A stretch of DNA of 64,000 nt from Chitinophagaceae bacterium (GTDB lineage Bacteria > Bacteroidota > Bacteroidia > Chitinophagales > Chitinophagaceae), in NCBI GenBank assembly GCA_004028765.1, contig SAIX01000066.1:1-64000 (forward strand). The letters are read 5' to 3'. The position numbers and the translations under genes were made by a program. Shown here one piece after another: positions 29,945 to 39,237 of this stretch. The notes below the pieces were generated by a model that ran no database searches, was not told the DNA's origin, and worked only from the letters and a program-made list of their open reading frames with translations. How positions within the stretch are numbered: position 1 is the first letter of the stretch; the number at the start of each line of letters is the position of its first letter.

Positions 29945-31723
29945 ATGAGTGTTGTTGCCCGGATCAAAGAAGTTACCGCAGAAGCCATTAACCGTTTGTA
30001 TTCAGTTGATATACAACCAAACGATGTACTCGTTAATGCCACCAAACCCGAGTTTGAAGGAGAATATACTGTTGTGCTTTTTGCTTTTGTAAAGCAATTA
30101 AAAAAATCACCCGATGCACTCGGGCAGGAACTGGGCGAGGCCATCCTTGCATCTAATCCCGGGCTTTTTTCTTCCTTCAATATCATCAAAGGCTTCCTGA
30201 ACCTTACCATTTCCGACAGTTACTGGATCCCTTTTCTGCAGGATGCGTATTCAAAAAACAATTTCGGTTATGGCGCATTAACCGGTCAGAAAGTAATGGT
30301 GGAATATTCTTCTCCCAATACCAATAAACCTTTGCATCTCGGTCACCTCCGCAATAATTTCCTGGGATGGAGCATAGCGGAAATCCTCAAAGCCACCGGT
30401 AACGAAGTGGTGAAAACCTGCATAGTTAACGACCGCGGTATCCATATCTGTAAAAGTATGATCGCGTGGCAGCTTTTTAGTGAGGGTGCAACACCCAAAT
30501 CTACAGGTACCAAAGGCGATCATTTTGTAGGCGACTATTATGTAAAATTCAATGATGCCTATAAACGTGAAGTGGATGAACTGGTGGCGGGCGGCATGGA
30601 TAAAGAAACTGCGGAAAAAGAAGCGCCGATCATGAAAGCCACACAGCAAATGCTGCTCGACTGGGAAGCCGGTAAACCGGAAGTGATGGAACTCTGGCGT
30701 ACGATGAACGGCTGGGTGTACAAGGGTTTTGAGGAAACTTATCAAAAGATCGGCAGCGACTTTGACAAAACTTATTACGAAAGCAATACCTACCTGCTCG
30801 GCAAAGACCTTGTTGAAAACGGTTTGGCCAAAGGCGTATTTTACCAGAAAGAAGACGGCAGTGTATGGATTGATCTTACCGCAGATGGTTTGGATGAAAA
30901 ACTGGTAAGAAGAAAAGACGGCACCTCTGTTTATATCACGCAGGATATCGGTCTTGCCGAACAGAAACAAAAAGAATTCAACGCCAGCCAGAGTATTTAT
31001 GTGGTGGGCGATGAACAGAATTACCATTTCAAAGTTTTGAAACTGATCTGCCAGAAACTGCAACTGCCTTCTGCCGATGGTATTTACCACCTCAGCTATG
31101 GGATGGTGGAACTGCCCACCGGTAAAATGAAAAGCCGCGAAGGTACCGTGGTGGATGCCGATGACCTGGTGCAGGAAATGATCAATATTGCCAAACAGAA
31201 AACCGAAGAGCTCGGTAAGGTGAAAGACTTTACCGAAAGCGAACTGGCAGAACTTTATGAAACCATCGGTTTAGGCGCGTTGAAATTTTTTCTCTTAAGG
31301 GTGGACCCGAAAAAGAAAATGGTATTCAACCCCGAAGAAAGCATCGACTTCCATGGTTTTACTGGTCCATTCATCCAGTACACCCATGCCCGCATCAAAA
31401 GCATTCTACGGAAAACAGGGGAGCCTGGCAACAATGTTTCATTCCATATGCCCTTGCTGCCGCTCGAAAAAGAACTGCTGGTATTGCTGGAAACTTTTCC
31501 TGCAGTGATCGCCGATGCGGCATCGGAACACGATCCCTCCAAACTGGCGATCTATGTATTCAATCTCGCAAAAGCATTCAATTCTTTTTATACCGAACAC
31601 TCCATTGCCCATGCCGAAACCCCCGAAAAAAAGGAATTGCGCCTGTTATTGGCAGGCTTAACAGCAAGGGTGATCAAAAGCGGGATGCAGGTATTGGGTA
31701 TCCGGGTTCCGGAAAGAATGTGA
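29945..31723 (+). CDS. argS: Arginine--tRNA ligase
   Basis: VMVEYSSPNTNKPLHLGHLRNNFLGWSIAEILKATG...; KMKSREGTVVDADDL; C-terminal anticodon-binding domain ending VLGIRVPERM. Confidence 0.98.
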   Translation: MSVVARIKEVTAEAINRLYSVDIQPNDVLVNATKPEFEGEYTVVLFAFVKQLKKSPDALGQELGEAILASNPGLFSSFNIIKGFLNLTISDSYWIPFLQDAYSKNNFGYGALTGQKVMVEYSSPNTNKPLHLGHLRNNFLGWSIAEILKATGNEVVKTCIVNDRGIHICKSMIAWQLFSEGATPKSTGTKGDHFVGDYYVKFNDAYKREVDELVAGGMDKETAEKEAPIMKATQQMLLDWEAGKPEVMELWRTMNGWVYKGFEETYQKIGSDFDKTYYESNTYLLGKDLVENGLAKGVFYQKEDGSVWIDLTADGLDEKLVRRKDGTSVYITQDIGLAEQKQKEFNASQSIYVVGDEQNYHFKVLKLICQKLQLPSADGIYHLSYGMVELPTGKMKSREGTVVDADDLVQEMINIAKQKTEELGKVKDFTESELAELYETIGLGALKFFLLRVDPKKKMVFNPEESIDFHGFTGPFIQYTHARIKSILRKTGEPGNNVSFHMPLLPLEKELLVLLETFPAVIADAASEHDPSKLAIYVFNLAKAFNSFYTEHSIAHAETPEKKELRLLLAGLTARVIKSGMQVLGIRVPERM

Positions 31724-31791
31724 CCGCAATTTTCGCATGATGAAGCGATCCGGATTCAGTTTTTCCCTTACATTTGCAGCCCACAACAAAT

Positions 31792-31875
31792 GCGGAGGTG
31801 GCGAAATTGGTAGACGCACTACTTTGAGGTGGTAGCGGGGTAACAGCCGTGGGAGTTCGAATCTCCTCTTCCGCA
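31792..31875 (+). tRNA. tRNA-Leu (anticodon GAG)
   Basis: GCGGAGGTGGCGAAATTGGTAGACGCACTACTTTGAGGTGGTAGCGGGGTAACAGCCGTGGGAGTTCGAATCTCCTCTTCCGCA; acceptor, anticodon (CTACT/GGTAG, loop TTGAGGT), long variable arm and T arm (GTTCGAATC) all fold; CCA not encoded. Confidence 0.96.
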
Positions 31876-31877
31876 CA

Positions 31878-31910
31878 AACCCGGTTCAGTCTGAGCCGGG
31901 TTTTTTCTTT
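31878..31910 (+). terminator. Intrinsic terminator after tRNA-Leu
   Basis: AACCCGGTTCAGTCTGAGCCGGGTTTTTTCTTTT hairpin plus T-tract. Confidence 0.88.
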
Positions 31911-31945
31911 TCCGGCCTTAGATTTACCTTGTAAAAAAATACAGC

Positions 31946-33199
31946 ATGTCGAGCTTTATCATAACCTGTCCCAATTGTAACCACCAGTTCGAACCCGGCG
32001 ATTCCATGCGTGAAGAGATCGAAAAAGAACTGCGCGGGAAAATGGTAGACTGGCAAAAAAAGAAAGACGAAGAATTCCGGCAGAAAGAAACTGCTTTCCA
32101 GCAGCAACTGCAGGCAAAAGAAGAAGAGAACAAAAAGGTCATCGAAGCAGAAAAGAAAAAACTGCAGGAAGAATTGCGCGAATCCATCCGCAAATCTGTG
32201 GCCGGGGATTATGAGAACAAGTTGAAATTATTACAGCAATCGGCCAGCGATGCAGAAGAGAAACTAAAAGAATCCCGCAAAAAAGAACTCGAATTTTTAC
32301 AGAAAGAACAGCAACTCAAAACAAAGGAAGAAGAATTACAAATAACCGTACAGAAACAATTGCTGGAGGAAAGAGAAAAACTGAAAGAACAGTTGCAGAA
32401 AGAAGAGTCCGAAAAATTATCGCTCAAAGAACAGGAATACCAGCTTCGCATGAAGGAACTGGAAAAACAACTCGACGACCAGAAAAAACTGGCCGAAGAA
32501 ATGCGCCGCAAAGCCGATCAGGGCAGTATGCAGTTACAGGGCGAAGTGCAGGAACTGATGCTTGAGGAACTGCTTGCGGCCACATTCCCCTTCGATAAGA
32601 TCGAAGAAGTGGGCAAAGGTGTAAAAGGAGCCGATTGCATCCAACTCGTGAGCAACCAGTTTGGCCACGTAGCAGGTAAAATTATTTATGAAAGCAAACG
32701 CACCAAGGATTTTTCGAATGAATGGATCGAAAAATTAAAAGCCGATATGCGCACCACAGGTGCGGATGTGGCTGTAATTGTTACACAGGCATTTCCCAAA
32801 GACATGGATCGCTTTGGTGAAAAAAACGGGGTGTACATCTGTTCCTTTACAGAAGTGAGAAGTGTTGCCCTGTTATTGCGTAATGCAATACTGAAGATAG
32901 CCGATGCAAGAAAAAGTGAAGAGAACAAAGGCGATAAAATGGTGATGCTGTATAATTACCTCACGGGCAGCGAATTTGTAGAGCAATGGAAAGCCATCAG
33001 CGAAGGCTTCCGCAGCATGCAGCAAAGCATACAGCAGGAACGCAATGCCATGGAAAAATTATGGAAAGCCCGCGAAAAACAACTGGAGAAAGTGTTGCTG
33101 AATGCCGCACATATCAAAGGCTCCATTGAAGGTATTGCCGGCTCCGATGCCATCAGTTTGAATTTATCCGACGATAAAGACGCATTACTGCTTGAGTAA
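31946..33199 (+). CDS. DUF2130 domain-containing coiled-coil protein
   Basis: N-terminal CPNCNHQFEPGDSMREEIEKEL, long coiled coil, then ADCIQLVSNQFGHVAGKIIYESKRTKDFSNEWIEKLKADMR...AVIVTQAFPKDMDRFGEKNGVYICSF. Confidence 0.88.
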   Translation: MSSFIITCPNCNHQFEPGDSMREEIEKELRGKMVDWQKKKDEEFRQKETAFQQQLQAKEEENKKVIEAEKKKLQEELRESIRKSVAGDYENKLKLLQQSASDAEEKLKESRKKELEFLQKEQQLKTKEEELQITVQKQLLEEREKLKEQLQKEESEKLSLKEQEYQLRMKELEKQLDDQKKLAEEMRRKADQGSMQLQGEVQELMLEELLAATFPFDKIEEVGKGVKGADCIQLVSNQFGHVAGKIIYESKRTKDFSNEWIEKLKADMRTTGADVAVIVTQAFPKDMDRFGEKNGVYICSFTEVRSVALLLRNAILKIADARKSEENKGDKMVMLYNYLTGSEFVEQWKAISEGFRSMQQSIQQERNAMEKLWKAREKQLEKVLLNAAHIKGSIEGIAGSDAISLNLSDDKDALLLE

Positions 33200-34298
33200 C
33201 CTTTTTAACCATATTCTCCCCGGCGGCGAAGCAGACAGGCCCTCGAAAAAAAAGCCCATCTTCCCAGTTAACCCCCACCTGCGGCAATACCTGCTTAAGT
33301 ATGGCCGCGAAGTAAAACTGCCGGTAAGCTATGCCGACCTGCAGCGCTTCACCTATACCGTTCCACTAAAAGACAAACACGGAAAAGAAACCGCATGGGA
33401 AAAAGTTTCCTACGATATGCACGAGTGGGAATACCTCCGCGAAAACCTGGTGCGCATTTATGCGATCCTGAAAACCGAAGGTGACCTGAGTTTTATCAAC
33501 CACCTCGATGTGGCCCGTATCGATTTCTGCTATTTCGGGAACAGCCAGCCCTTTCGCATCCGCATCGTGAATAAATTCAACGATAACTACGACCACTACT
33601 ACATCAAAAAGGCGGATGCCAGCCGCATTTACGGCCTCGAACTCGAACACCTGTTATCACCCAACCGCATCACTTATTTCACTGATAAGAATACTTTGAT
33701 CGAAGAACATATCCCCGGCATACCGGGCGATATTTTCATCAACGAATACCTGCAGGATTCGAATACCAACCTGATCCGCCTCGCAAAAGAATTTGTAAAA
33801 TTCAATGAACGCTGCTTTGTGCATTTACTCGGTGATATGCGTTCTTATAATTTTGTGGTGAACATCATTCCCGATATCGAAGATTTCCAGTACCGGATAC
33901 GCGCCATCGATTTCGACCAGCAATCTTACGAAGGCAGAAAAAACCTGTACCTGCCGCAGTTTTTTAAAGAGAACCGTCCTTTGGTGGAGATCGTTCAGAA
34001 ACACCTCGACCAGAAATCGATTGCACAATACCAGGCAGAGGAAAGGACCATGATGACTTTCCGCCTCGTGTCCTCGCGATACCGTGTGATGGAAATACTG
34101 GATAACATGACGGCGGACAATCTCTCCAAACCCGAAAAACTGGAACAACTCAAAAACGAATTGTCTGAACATTTCCAGAACAGCAATTATTTTAAACGCG
34201 CTAAAACCATGGGGCAGCTTGTAAAATTACAACTGAAGAAAACCCTGCAGAAACACCTGGTACTCGTTCCCAAAACCAAAAGTAAATTCGACGACTGA
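33192..34298 (+). CDS. Conserved hypothetical protein (kinase-fold-like possible), overlaps preceding gene by 8 nt
   Basis: 368-aa ORF; TTG start in the track; sequence ...NHLDVARIDFCYFGNSQPFRIRIVNKFNDNYDHYYIKKADASRIYGLELEHLLSPNRITYF. Confidence 0.7.
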   Translation: MSNLFNHILPGGEADRPSKKKPIFPVNPHLRQYLLKYGREVKLPVSYADLQRFTYTVPLKDKHGKETAWEKVSYDMHEWEYLRENLVRIYAILKTEGDLSFINHLDVARIDFCYFGNSQPFRIRIVNKFNDNYDHYYIKKADASRIYGLELEHLLSPNRITYFTDKNTLIEEHIPGIPGDIFINEYLQDSNTNLIRLAKEFVKFNERCFVHLLGDMRSYNFVVNIIPDIEDFQYRIRAIDFDQQSYEGRKNLYLPQFFKENRPLVEIVQKHLDQKSIAQYQAEERTMMTFRLVSSRYRVMEILDNMTADNLSKPEKLEQLKNELSEHFQNSNYFKRAKTMGQLVKLQLKKTLQKHLVLVPKTKSKFDD

Positions 34299-34308
34299 AC
34301 CAGTATGG

Positions 34309-34947
34309 TTATGAATGCGCAGATCCGCTAACCCATGATAAACACAGATCGCCCATTACACGGTAATGCATCTGAAGAGGAATCGTATTTGCGGCATCAT
34401 AAAAAAATACCTGCGCCTGTCCATAAGCTGATAAAGTAAAAGGTTCTATCCGCAGCATCTCACTGAAATCAACTTCACCCCTTCCCCACCATTTAAACAT
34501 CGATTCCTTCATGCTCCATAAAAGCGTAAGCAGGCGGATATGGTCTTCTGCGGGATGTTTTTTTACAAAAGCCAGTTCATCCGCATGTAAAAATTTGTGT
34601 TTGATCTTTTCCACCCGCGGGGTCACGAGTTCAATATCGATTCCCACCCGCTCGCTGCTGCTCACAATGGCAGCGCCATAATTACCGCAATGCGAAATGG
34701 AAAAATGATATTGTTCATCCGGCAGGTAGGGTTTCCTTGTATCTGCGATCAGGATCTCTTCGTAAGGGAAATCCGGGAAAAGACAGAGCAATAGATACCG
34801 CGCCGAAAGATGTTGCAGTCTTTTGTGCGGGTGCGTGATCTCCCTTTGCAAAGGCACTTTCGCAAGGAAAAAAGATTCTTCTTCGCCGATCTCCCATATC
34901 CCGAGCTTTGTTGTCAGGTTGATATCTTGTTGATAAAACAGTGGCAC
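34309..34947 (-). CDS. 4'-phosphopantetheinyl transferase superfamily protein
   Basis: YHFSISHCGNYGAAIVSSSERVGIDIELVTPRVEKIKHKFLHADEL...LLTLLWSMKESMFKWWGRGEVDFSE. Confidence 0.92.
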   Translation of the reverse strand: MPLFYQQDINLTTKLGIWEIGEEESFFLAKVPLQREITHPHKRLQHLSARYLLLCLFPDFPYEEILIADTRKPYLPDEQYHFSISHCGNYGAAIVSSSERVGIDIELVTPRVEKIKHKFLHADELAFVKKHPAEDHIRLLTLLWSMKESMFKWWGRGEVDFSEMLRIEPFTLSAYGQAQVFFYDAANTIPLQMHYRVMGDLCLSWVSGSAHS

Positions 34948-35015
34948 CGCTGTATTTTAGAAATTAGATTGCAGCGCACAGAAAGGAACGCTTACAAAGC
35001 ATAAAATTACAAAGA

Positions 35016-35552
35016 ATGATCCTCACCGATTCACGCATACTCGAAGAAATAGAAAAAGGCACGATCAAGATCGAACCCTATAACCGCGCCGATCTGGGAA
35101 GCAACAGTTATGATGTGCACCTCGGCAAATGGCTCGCCACGTATGTGAATGCGGAACTCGATGCTAAAAAACACAACAAGATCGAATACTTCGAAATACC
35201 GGATGAAGGTTTTGTTTTGCAGCCCCATGCATTTTATCTCGGCGTTACGCTCGAATACACCGAAACGCACGCGCATGTGCCTTTTCTAGAAGGCAAATCA
35301 TCCACCGGCCGGCTCGGTATCGATATCCATGCAACCGCCGGCAAAGGCGATGTGGGTTTCTGCGGCAACTGGACCCTAGAAATTTCCTGTAAAATGCCCG
35401 TTCGTGTTTATAAAGGGATGCCCATCGGTCAGCTGATTTACTTCCCCGTTGATGGCGAGATCGCTGTCAAGTATAACCAGAAAGGGAATGCCAAATACAG
35501 CGGCCAGCCCGATAAACCGGTGGAGAGCATGATGTGGAAGAATGTTTTTTAA
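35016..35552 (+). CDS. dcd: dCTP deaminase
   Basis: MILTDSRILEEIEKGTIKIEPYNRADLGSNSYDVHLG...FLEGKSSTGRLGIDIHATAGKGDVGFCGNWTLEI. Confidence 0.96.
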   Translation: MILTDSRILEEIEKGTIKIEPYNRADLGSNSYDVHLGKWLATYVNAELDAKKHNKIEYFEIPDEGFVLQPHAFYLGVTLEYTETHAHVPFLEGKSSTGRLGIDIHATAGKGDVGFCGNWTLEISCKMPVRVYKGMPIGQLIYFPVDGEIAVKYNQKGNAKYSGQPDKPVESMMWKNVF

Positions 35553-35642
35553 GATTGCCTGATTAATGAATTATGCATTAGCGGATTAACGGATTGATAA
35601 TTTTTAATTCCACAATCCGTTAATTCGCTAATTCGCTTATCC
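35553..35642. repeat. Octad palindrome, ATT/AAT-core
   Basis: ATT at 35554, 35562, 35570, then 35577, 35585, 35593; right AATCCGTT|AATTCGCT|AATTCGCT|TATCC from 35614. Confidence 0.87.
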
Positions 35643-35649
35643 ACCATCC

Positions 35650-36840
35650 TTACAACAATCCATATTTTTTCCGGTAACTGATAAGCCAGGCAACCACTTC
35701 ATTATAACTGTTGATGCCTTCTTTCTGTTTATTCAGTTTTAAATACTGGTCGTACAAACTGGACACTGCGGGAGAAAACTTGTTATTTCTTTTCAGGAAG
35801 AATGCCCTGATCTCTTTCCGGTCTTTCTTCACCAAAGTATCCAATGCTGCGCGATTGTGTTTCATGATACTGTCGAAGGAATGAAAATTATTTTCTTTAC
35901 CTAAGAGGAACAAACGGATCTCTTCTCCCTGCGTATAAGAAAAAAGATCGAGGTAAACGGAATACCGGAAAAAAACATCCTTTGAGGAAACCGCTGCGAG
36001 ATATCCTACAAAATTGGCTTCACTCTCATTGGCATAACCCAGTTGGTGTGCCATTTCATGACAGGTAACATACGGCAAAAGGATGCTGGGAACATCCGTT
36101 CTTACCTGTGCTTCTCCCGTAAACGGGTTATAATAGCCCGTGAAATTCAGGTAATCGGCAACAGGGGTAAACAGACTTCTTTTCACTGATCGGTTCCGGT
36201 AATTCAGGAAATCATATTGCAGCGATAAATTCTGATACGATCGGAAAGCTTTGCGGAAAATCGTATCAATGGGTTGAACCGGTAATGCCGTATCGGCGAT
36301 CCTTTTCCGGCATGCATTCATTGAATCGATCAGGATATCTGCCAGTTGCAGTACTTCTTCTTTGGTGCAGGCGTTTTTGGTGAGTTTTAACTGGTATTCG
36401 ATCCCCAACCGGTTATAGTTCAATCCCCAAAGCAGTTTAAAAATGACATAGACCCAGCAAACTTTTCCCGCAAAGCCCAAAAGCCAGTGAACCCATCTCT
36501 CACGCGAAAATTGTTTCCTTAAAACACGCAATACCATTTTTACCAGGCTGATACAGAGGGAAACTGCTGCCCATATATACAGGACATCGCCAATACTAAA
36601 CGGTATCCAGCGTGTAAATATCCGCAGTGTGGTTCCGATGGCCGGGTACAAGCCATTCGAATAAATCATTTCCACCTGCACCGGGAAATAAGAATAAATA
36701 CTGATAATCAGCGCAATAAAAAAAATAACCCCAAGCTTTACCCAAATTTGCCCCGATAAAGTGGTTTTTTGCCGCATACCTGCAAAGATGCCATAATTTT
36801 GTTTGTACCTGCAAAGCCCCCTGAACAGGTGGAATGCCAA
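35650..36840 (-). CDS. DUF3810 domain-containing membrane protein
   Basis: Multiple TM segments; SILLPYVTCHEMAHQLGYANESEANFVGYLAA zinc-peptidase-like HExxH. Confidence 0.85.
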   Translation of the reverse strand: MAFHLFRGLCRYKQNYGIFAGMRQKTTLSGQIWVKLGVIFFIALIISIYSYFPVQVEMIYSNGLYPAIGTTLRIFTRWIPFSIGDVLYIWAAVSLCISLVKMVLRVLRKQFSRERWVHWLLGFAGKVCWVYVIFKLLWGLNYNRLGIEYQLKLTKNACTKEEVLQLADILIDSMNACRKRIADTALPVQPIDTIFRKAFRSYQNLSLQYDFLNYRNRSVKRSLFTPVADYLNFTGYYNPFTGEAQVRTDVPSILLPYVTCHEMAHQLGYANESEANFVGYLAAVSSKDVFFRYSVYLDLFSYTQGEEIRLFLLGKENNFHSFDSIMKHNRAALDTLVKKDRKEIRAFFLKRNNKFSPAVSSLYDQYLKLNKQKEGINSYNEVVAWLISYRKKYGLL

Positions 36841-36870
36841 TTTTCCTTTGGTGTTTCAGGGGTTTTGACC

Positions 36871-36878
36871 TACCTTTG
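36871..36878 (+). promoter_or_regulatory. Bacteroidota -7 box TACCTTTG with TTG at 36848-36850 (20-nt spacer), upstream of YceD-rpmF
   Basis: Matches TTG-N19-21-TAnnTTTG. Confidence 0.65.
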
Positions 36879-36898
36879 CCAGCCCTTAAAAAGCGGTT

Positions 36899-37447
36899 AT
36901 GAGTCAGCGCCGGGAATTTGAGATAGCATTTGTGGGTCTGAAACCGGGTGTGCATGTGTACGAATACCGCATTGAGGATAAGTTCTTTGTTCCTTATGGA
37001 GAGCAGGATTTCAAAAACTGTATCGCCGATGTAAAGCTGAGCCTTGATAAAAAAACAGGGTTTATGCAGCTGAAATTTGATATCGGCGGAACTGTGGAAG
37101 CAGCCTGCGACAAATGCGGTAACAATCTTCCGCTGCAGTTATGGGATGAGTTCAACATCATTGTAAAAATAGTGGATGAGCCCGAACTCATGAATGAGCA
37201 GGAAGAAGACCCGGATGTGTATTATATCGGCCGGGGCGAAAGCCACCTGCATCTCTCCGACTGGATCTATGAATTCATCAATCTCAGTCTGCCCCTGCAG
37301 AAAATGTGCAGTGAAGCGGAAATGGGTGGCCCGAAATGCAACCTTGAAGTGCTCGAAAAACTGAGAAAGATGGAAGAAGAGACGCGCAAAGAAAACGGGA
37401 CGCAAACCGTTTGGAAGGGACTGGATAAATTTAAAAACCTGGAATAA
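36899..37447 (+). CDS. YceD/DUF177 family protein
   Basis: VEAACDKCGNNLPLQLWDEFNIIVKI...; directly upstream of rpmF. Confidence 0.9.
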   Translation: MSQRREFEIAFVGLKPGVHVYEYRIEDKFFVPYGEQDFKNCIADVKLSLDKKTGFMQLKFDIGGTVEAACDKCGNNLPLQLWDEFNIIVKIVDEPELMNEQEEDPDVYYIGRGESHLHLSDWIYEFINLSLPLQKMCSEAEMGGPKCNLEVLEKLRKMEEETRKENGTQTVWKGLDKFKNLE

Positions 37448-37476
37448 CAACTTTTAAGATCTATAAATACTGAGAT

Positions 37477-37671
37477 ATGCCGAATCCTAAACGCAGACAT
37501 TCCCAGCAGCGCAGCGCCAAAAGAAGGACGCACTATGTGGCACAGGAAGTTACGCTGAGCAAAGACAGCACCACAGGTGAAACACATGTACGCCACCGTG
37601 CGCACGTGAGCGAAGGAAAATTGTACTACAAAGGGAAACTGGTAGCCGAAAAAGCGCCATTGAAAGCCTAA
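37477..37671 (+). CDS. rpmF: 50S ribosomal protein L32
   Basis: MPNPKRRHSQQRSAKRRTHYVAQEVTLSKDSTTGETHVRHRAHVSEGKLYYKGKLV. Confidence 0.97.
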   Translation: MPNPKRRHSQQRSAKRRTHYVAQEVTLSKDSTTGETHVRHRAHVSEGKLYYKGKLVAEKAPLKA

Positions 37672-37703
37672 CCTTTTAGTTCAAATTTTTACTTCCTGCC
37701 ACG

Positions 37704-38648
37704 ATGACTATTGGCCTCGACATGATGGGTGGAGATTTTGCACCGCTGGAAGCGGTGAAAGGTTTGCAGCTATACCTGTCGGGCAATAACAATCCGGCTA
37801 ACCTTTTATGCATAGGTGATGAAGCCTGGGTAAAACCTCTTCTCGAGGAGCACCAGGTTGCATCACCTGTTTTGCATCTGGCACATGCCCCCGAAGTGAT
37901 CGGGTACCACGAACATCCCACCAAAGCGCTGAAAGAAAAACAACGTTCCTCCATTGCCATCGGTTTTCATTTACTGGCAACAGGTAAGATCGATGCATTT
38001 ATCAGTGCCGGAAATACCGGTGCCATGCTGGTGGGTGCCATGTTCAGTATCAAGCCGATAGAAGGATTGCTTCGTCCCACCATTGCCACTATCATTCCCA
38101 AAACCAATGGCGAAACGGGTGTACTGGCAGATGTTGGCCTGAATGCCGATTGCAAACCCGAGCAACTGAACCAGTTTGCTGTTCTCGCCAGTTTGTATGC
38201 GCAGTATATCCTGAACATCGGCTCGCCCCGCGTGGCTTTACTGAATGTGGGTGAGGAAGAAGGCAAGGGCAACCTGCTTGCACAGGCCACTTATCCCCTG
38301 CTGAAAGAAAATCAACTGATCCGTTTTGTGGGCAATGTGGAGGGCCGCGACCTTTTTGCCGATAAAACCGATGTAACCGTTTGCGATGGCTTTACGGGTA
38401 ATGTGATCCTCAAAATGGCAGAATCGGTTTACGATGTCGCTGCCCAGCGCGGCTTTGAGAAAGACGCTTATTTCAGCCGTTTTCATTATGAAAATTATGG
38501 CGGGACACCTGTACTCGGTGTGGCCAAACCGGTTATCATTGGTCATGGTATCAGCAATGCCAAAGCTTTCCGGAATATGATCGGCGTAGCCGAGAAAATG
38601 ATCCAGAGCGATCTCTGCGGCAAAATGGCTGAATCATTCAGGTCTTAA
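37704..38648 (+). CDS. plsX: Phosphate acyltransferase PlsX
   Basis: MTIGLDMMGGDFAPLEAVKGLQLYL...ISAGNTGAMLVGAMFSI...VCDGFTGNVILKMAE. Confidence 0.97.
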   Translation: MTIGLDMMGGDFAPLEAVKGLQLYLSGNNNPANLLCIGDEAWVKPLLEEHQVASPVLHLAHAPEVIGYHEHPTKALKEKQRSSIAIGFHLLATGKIDAFISAGNTGAMLVGAMFSIKPIEGLLRPTIATIIPKTNGETGVLADVGLNADCKPEQLNQFAVLASLYAQYILNIGSPRVALLNVGEEEGKGNLLAQATYPLLKENQLIRFVGNVEGRDLFADKTDVTVCDGFTGNVILKMAESVYDVAAQRGFEKDAYFSRFHYENYGGTPVLGVAKPVIIGHGISNAKAFRNMIGVAEKMIQSDLCGKMAESFRS

Positions 38649-38828
38649 TTTTTCAGGCTGATCTGGCTTTGAAAAACATCCTTTTCCCGTTTTTTATCCC
38701 TTTATTTTTCCGTTCGTCACAATCCCAAAATTCCTGGTTTTGCTACCAAAACAGGGTAATTGATTGATTTACATATACTTATTTGTATAAACTGCATCTA
38801 TTCAATAGAAAATACTTTCCTTTAGATG

Positions 38829-38869
38829 GTACTATGTGTTGCATAGTACTAAAAAGCAACTTATCTTTG
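38829..38869 (+). promoter_or_regulatory. Operator-like palindrome overlapping a Bacteroidota promoter
   Basis: GTACTATG-TGTTG-CATAGTAC (38829-38849); TTG 38839-38841, 20-nt spacer, TATCTTTG 38862-38869. Confidence 0.7.
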
Positions 38870-38907
38870 ACTTATCAAATCAAACAAAACCATTAAAAAT
38901 AACCGTT

Positions 38908-39084
38908 ATGAAAAAGTTTATCATCAATGCCTGCCTGATCGCATTGATCGCCATGATCCCTGCCGTATTCCTGGGTTACCTGCACACCGATTCCACCACA
39001 CCTGCCAATAACCGCGAAGTGGTGAAAGATGTAAACAATGCACAGGATGAGATCACGACGCTTCGCCTGGTAAGGACATTTTAA
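38908..39084 (+). CDS. Small single-TM/secreted hypothetical protein (58 aa)
   Basis: MKKFIINACLIALIAMIPAVFLGYLHTDSTTPANNREVVKDVNNAQDEITTLRLVRTF; own promoter upstream and terminator downstream. Confidence 0.65.
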   Translation: MKKFIINACLIALIAMIPAVFLGYLHTDSTTPANNREVVKDVNNAQDEITTLRLVRTF

Positions 39085-39110
39085 AAGCACACAGCAGCAT
39101 AAAACAAGCC

Positions 39111-39150
39111 AAGCGGCGCCGGTACTAAATTGCCGCGCCGCTTTTATTTT
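39111..39150 (+). terminator. Intrinsic terminator
   Basis: AAGCGGCGC...GCGCCGCTTTTATTTTT. Confidence 0.75.
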
Positions 39151-39237
39151 TCCTTTTTTCGCCAGTTGAAATTGCGTAAAGCATGGATTTGGGATGCGCA
39201 AACCTATACCTTTGTCCCAAACATCTGTTAGCATTGT

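Noticed and set aside
30278-31090. 270-aa minus-strand ORF inside argS
   Set aside because: Fully antisense to conserved argS coding sequence; low-complexity Phe/His-rich translation.
34309-34947. Phosphopantetheinyl transferase as a marker of an NRPS/PKS cluster
   Set aside because: No NRPS/PKS genes in the window; more likely serves the acyl carrier protein.
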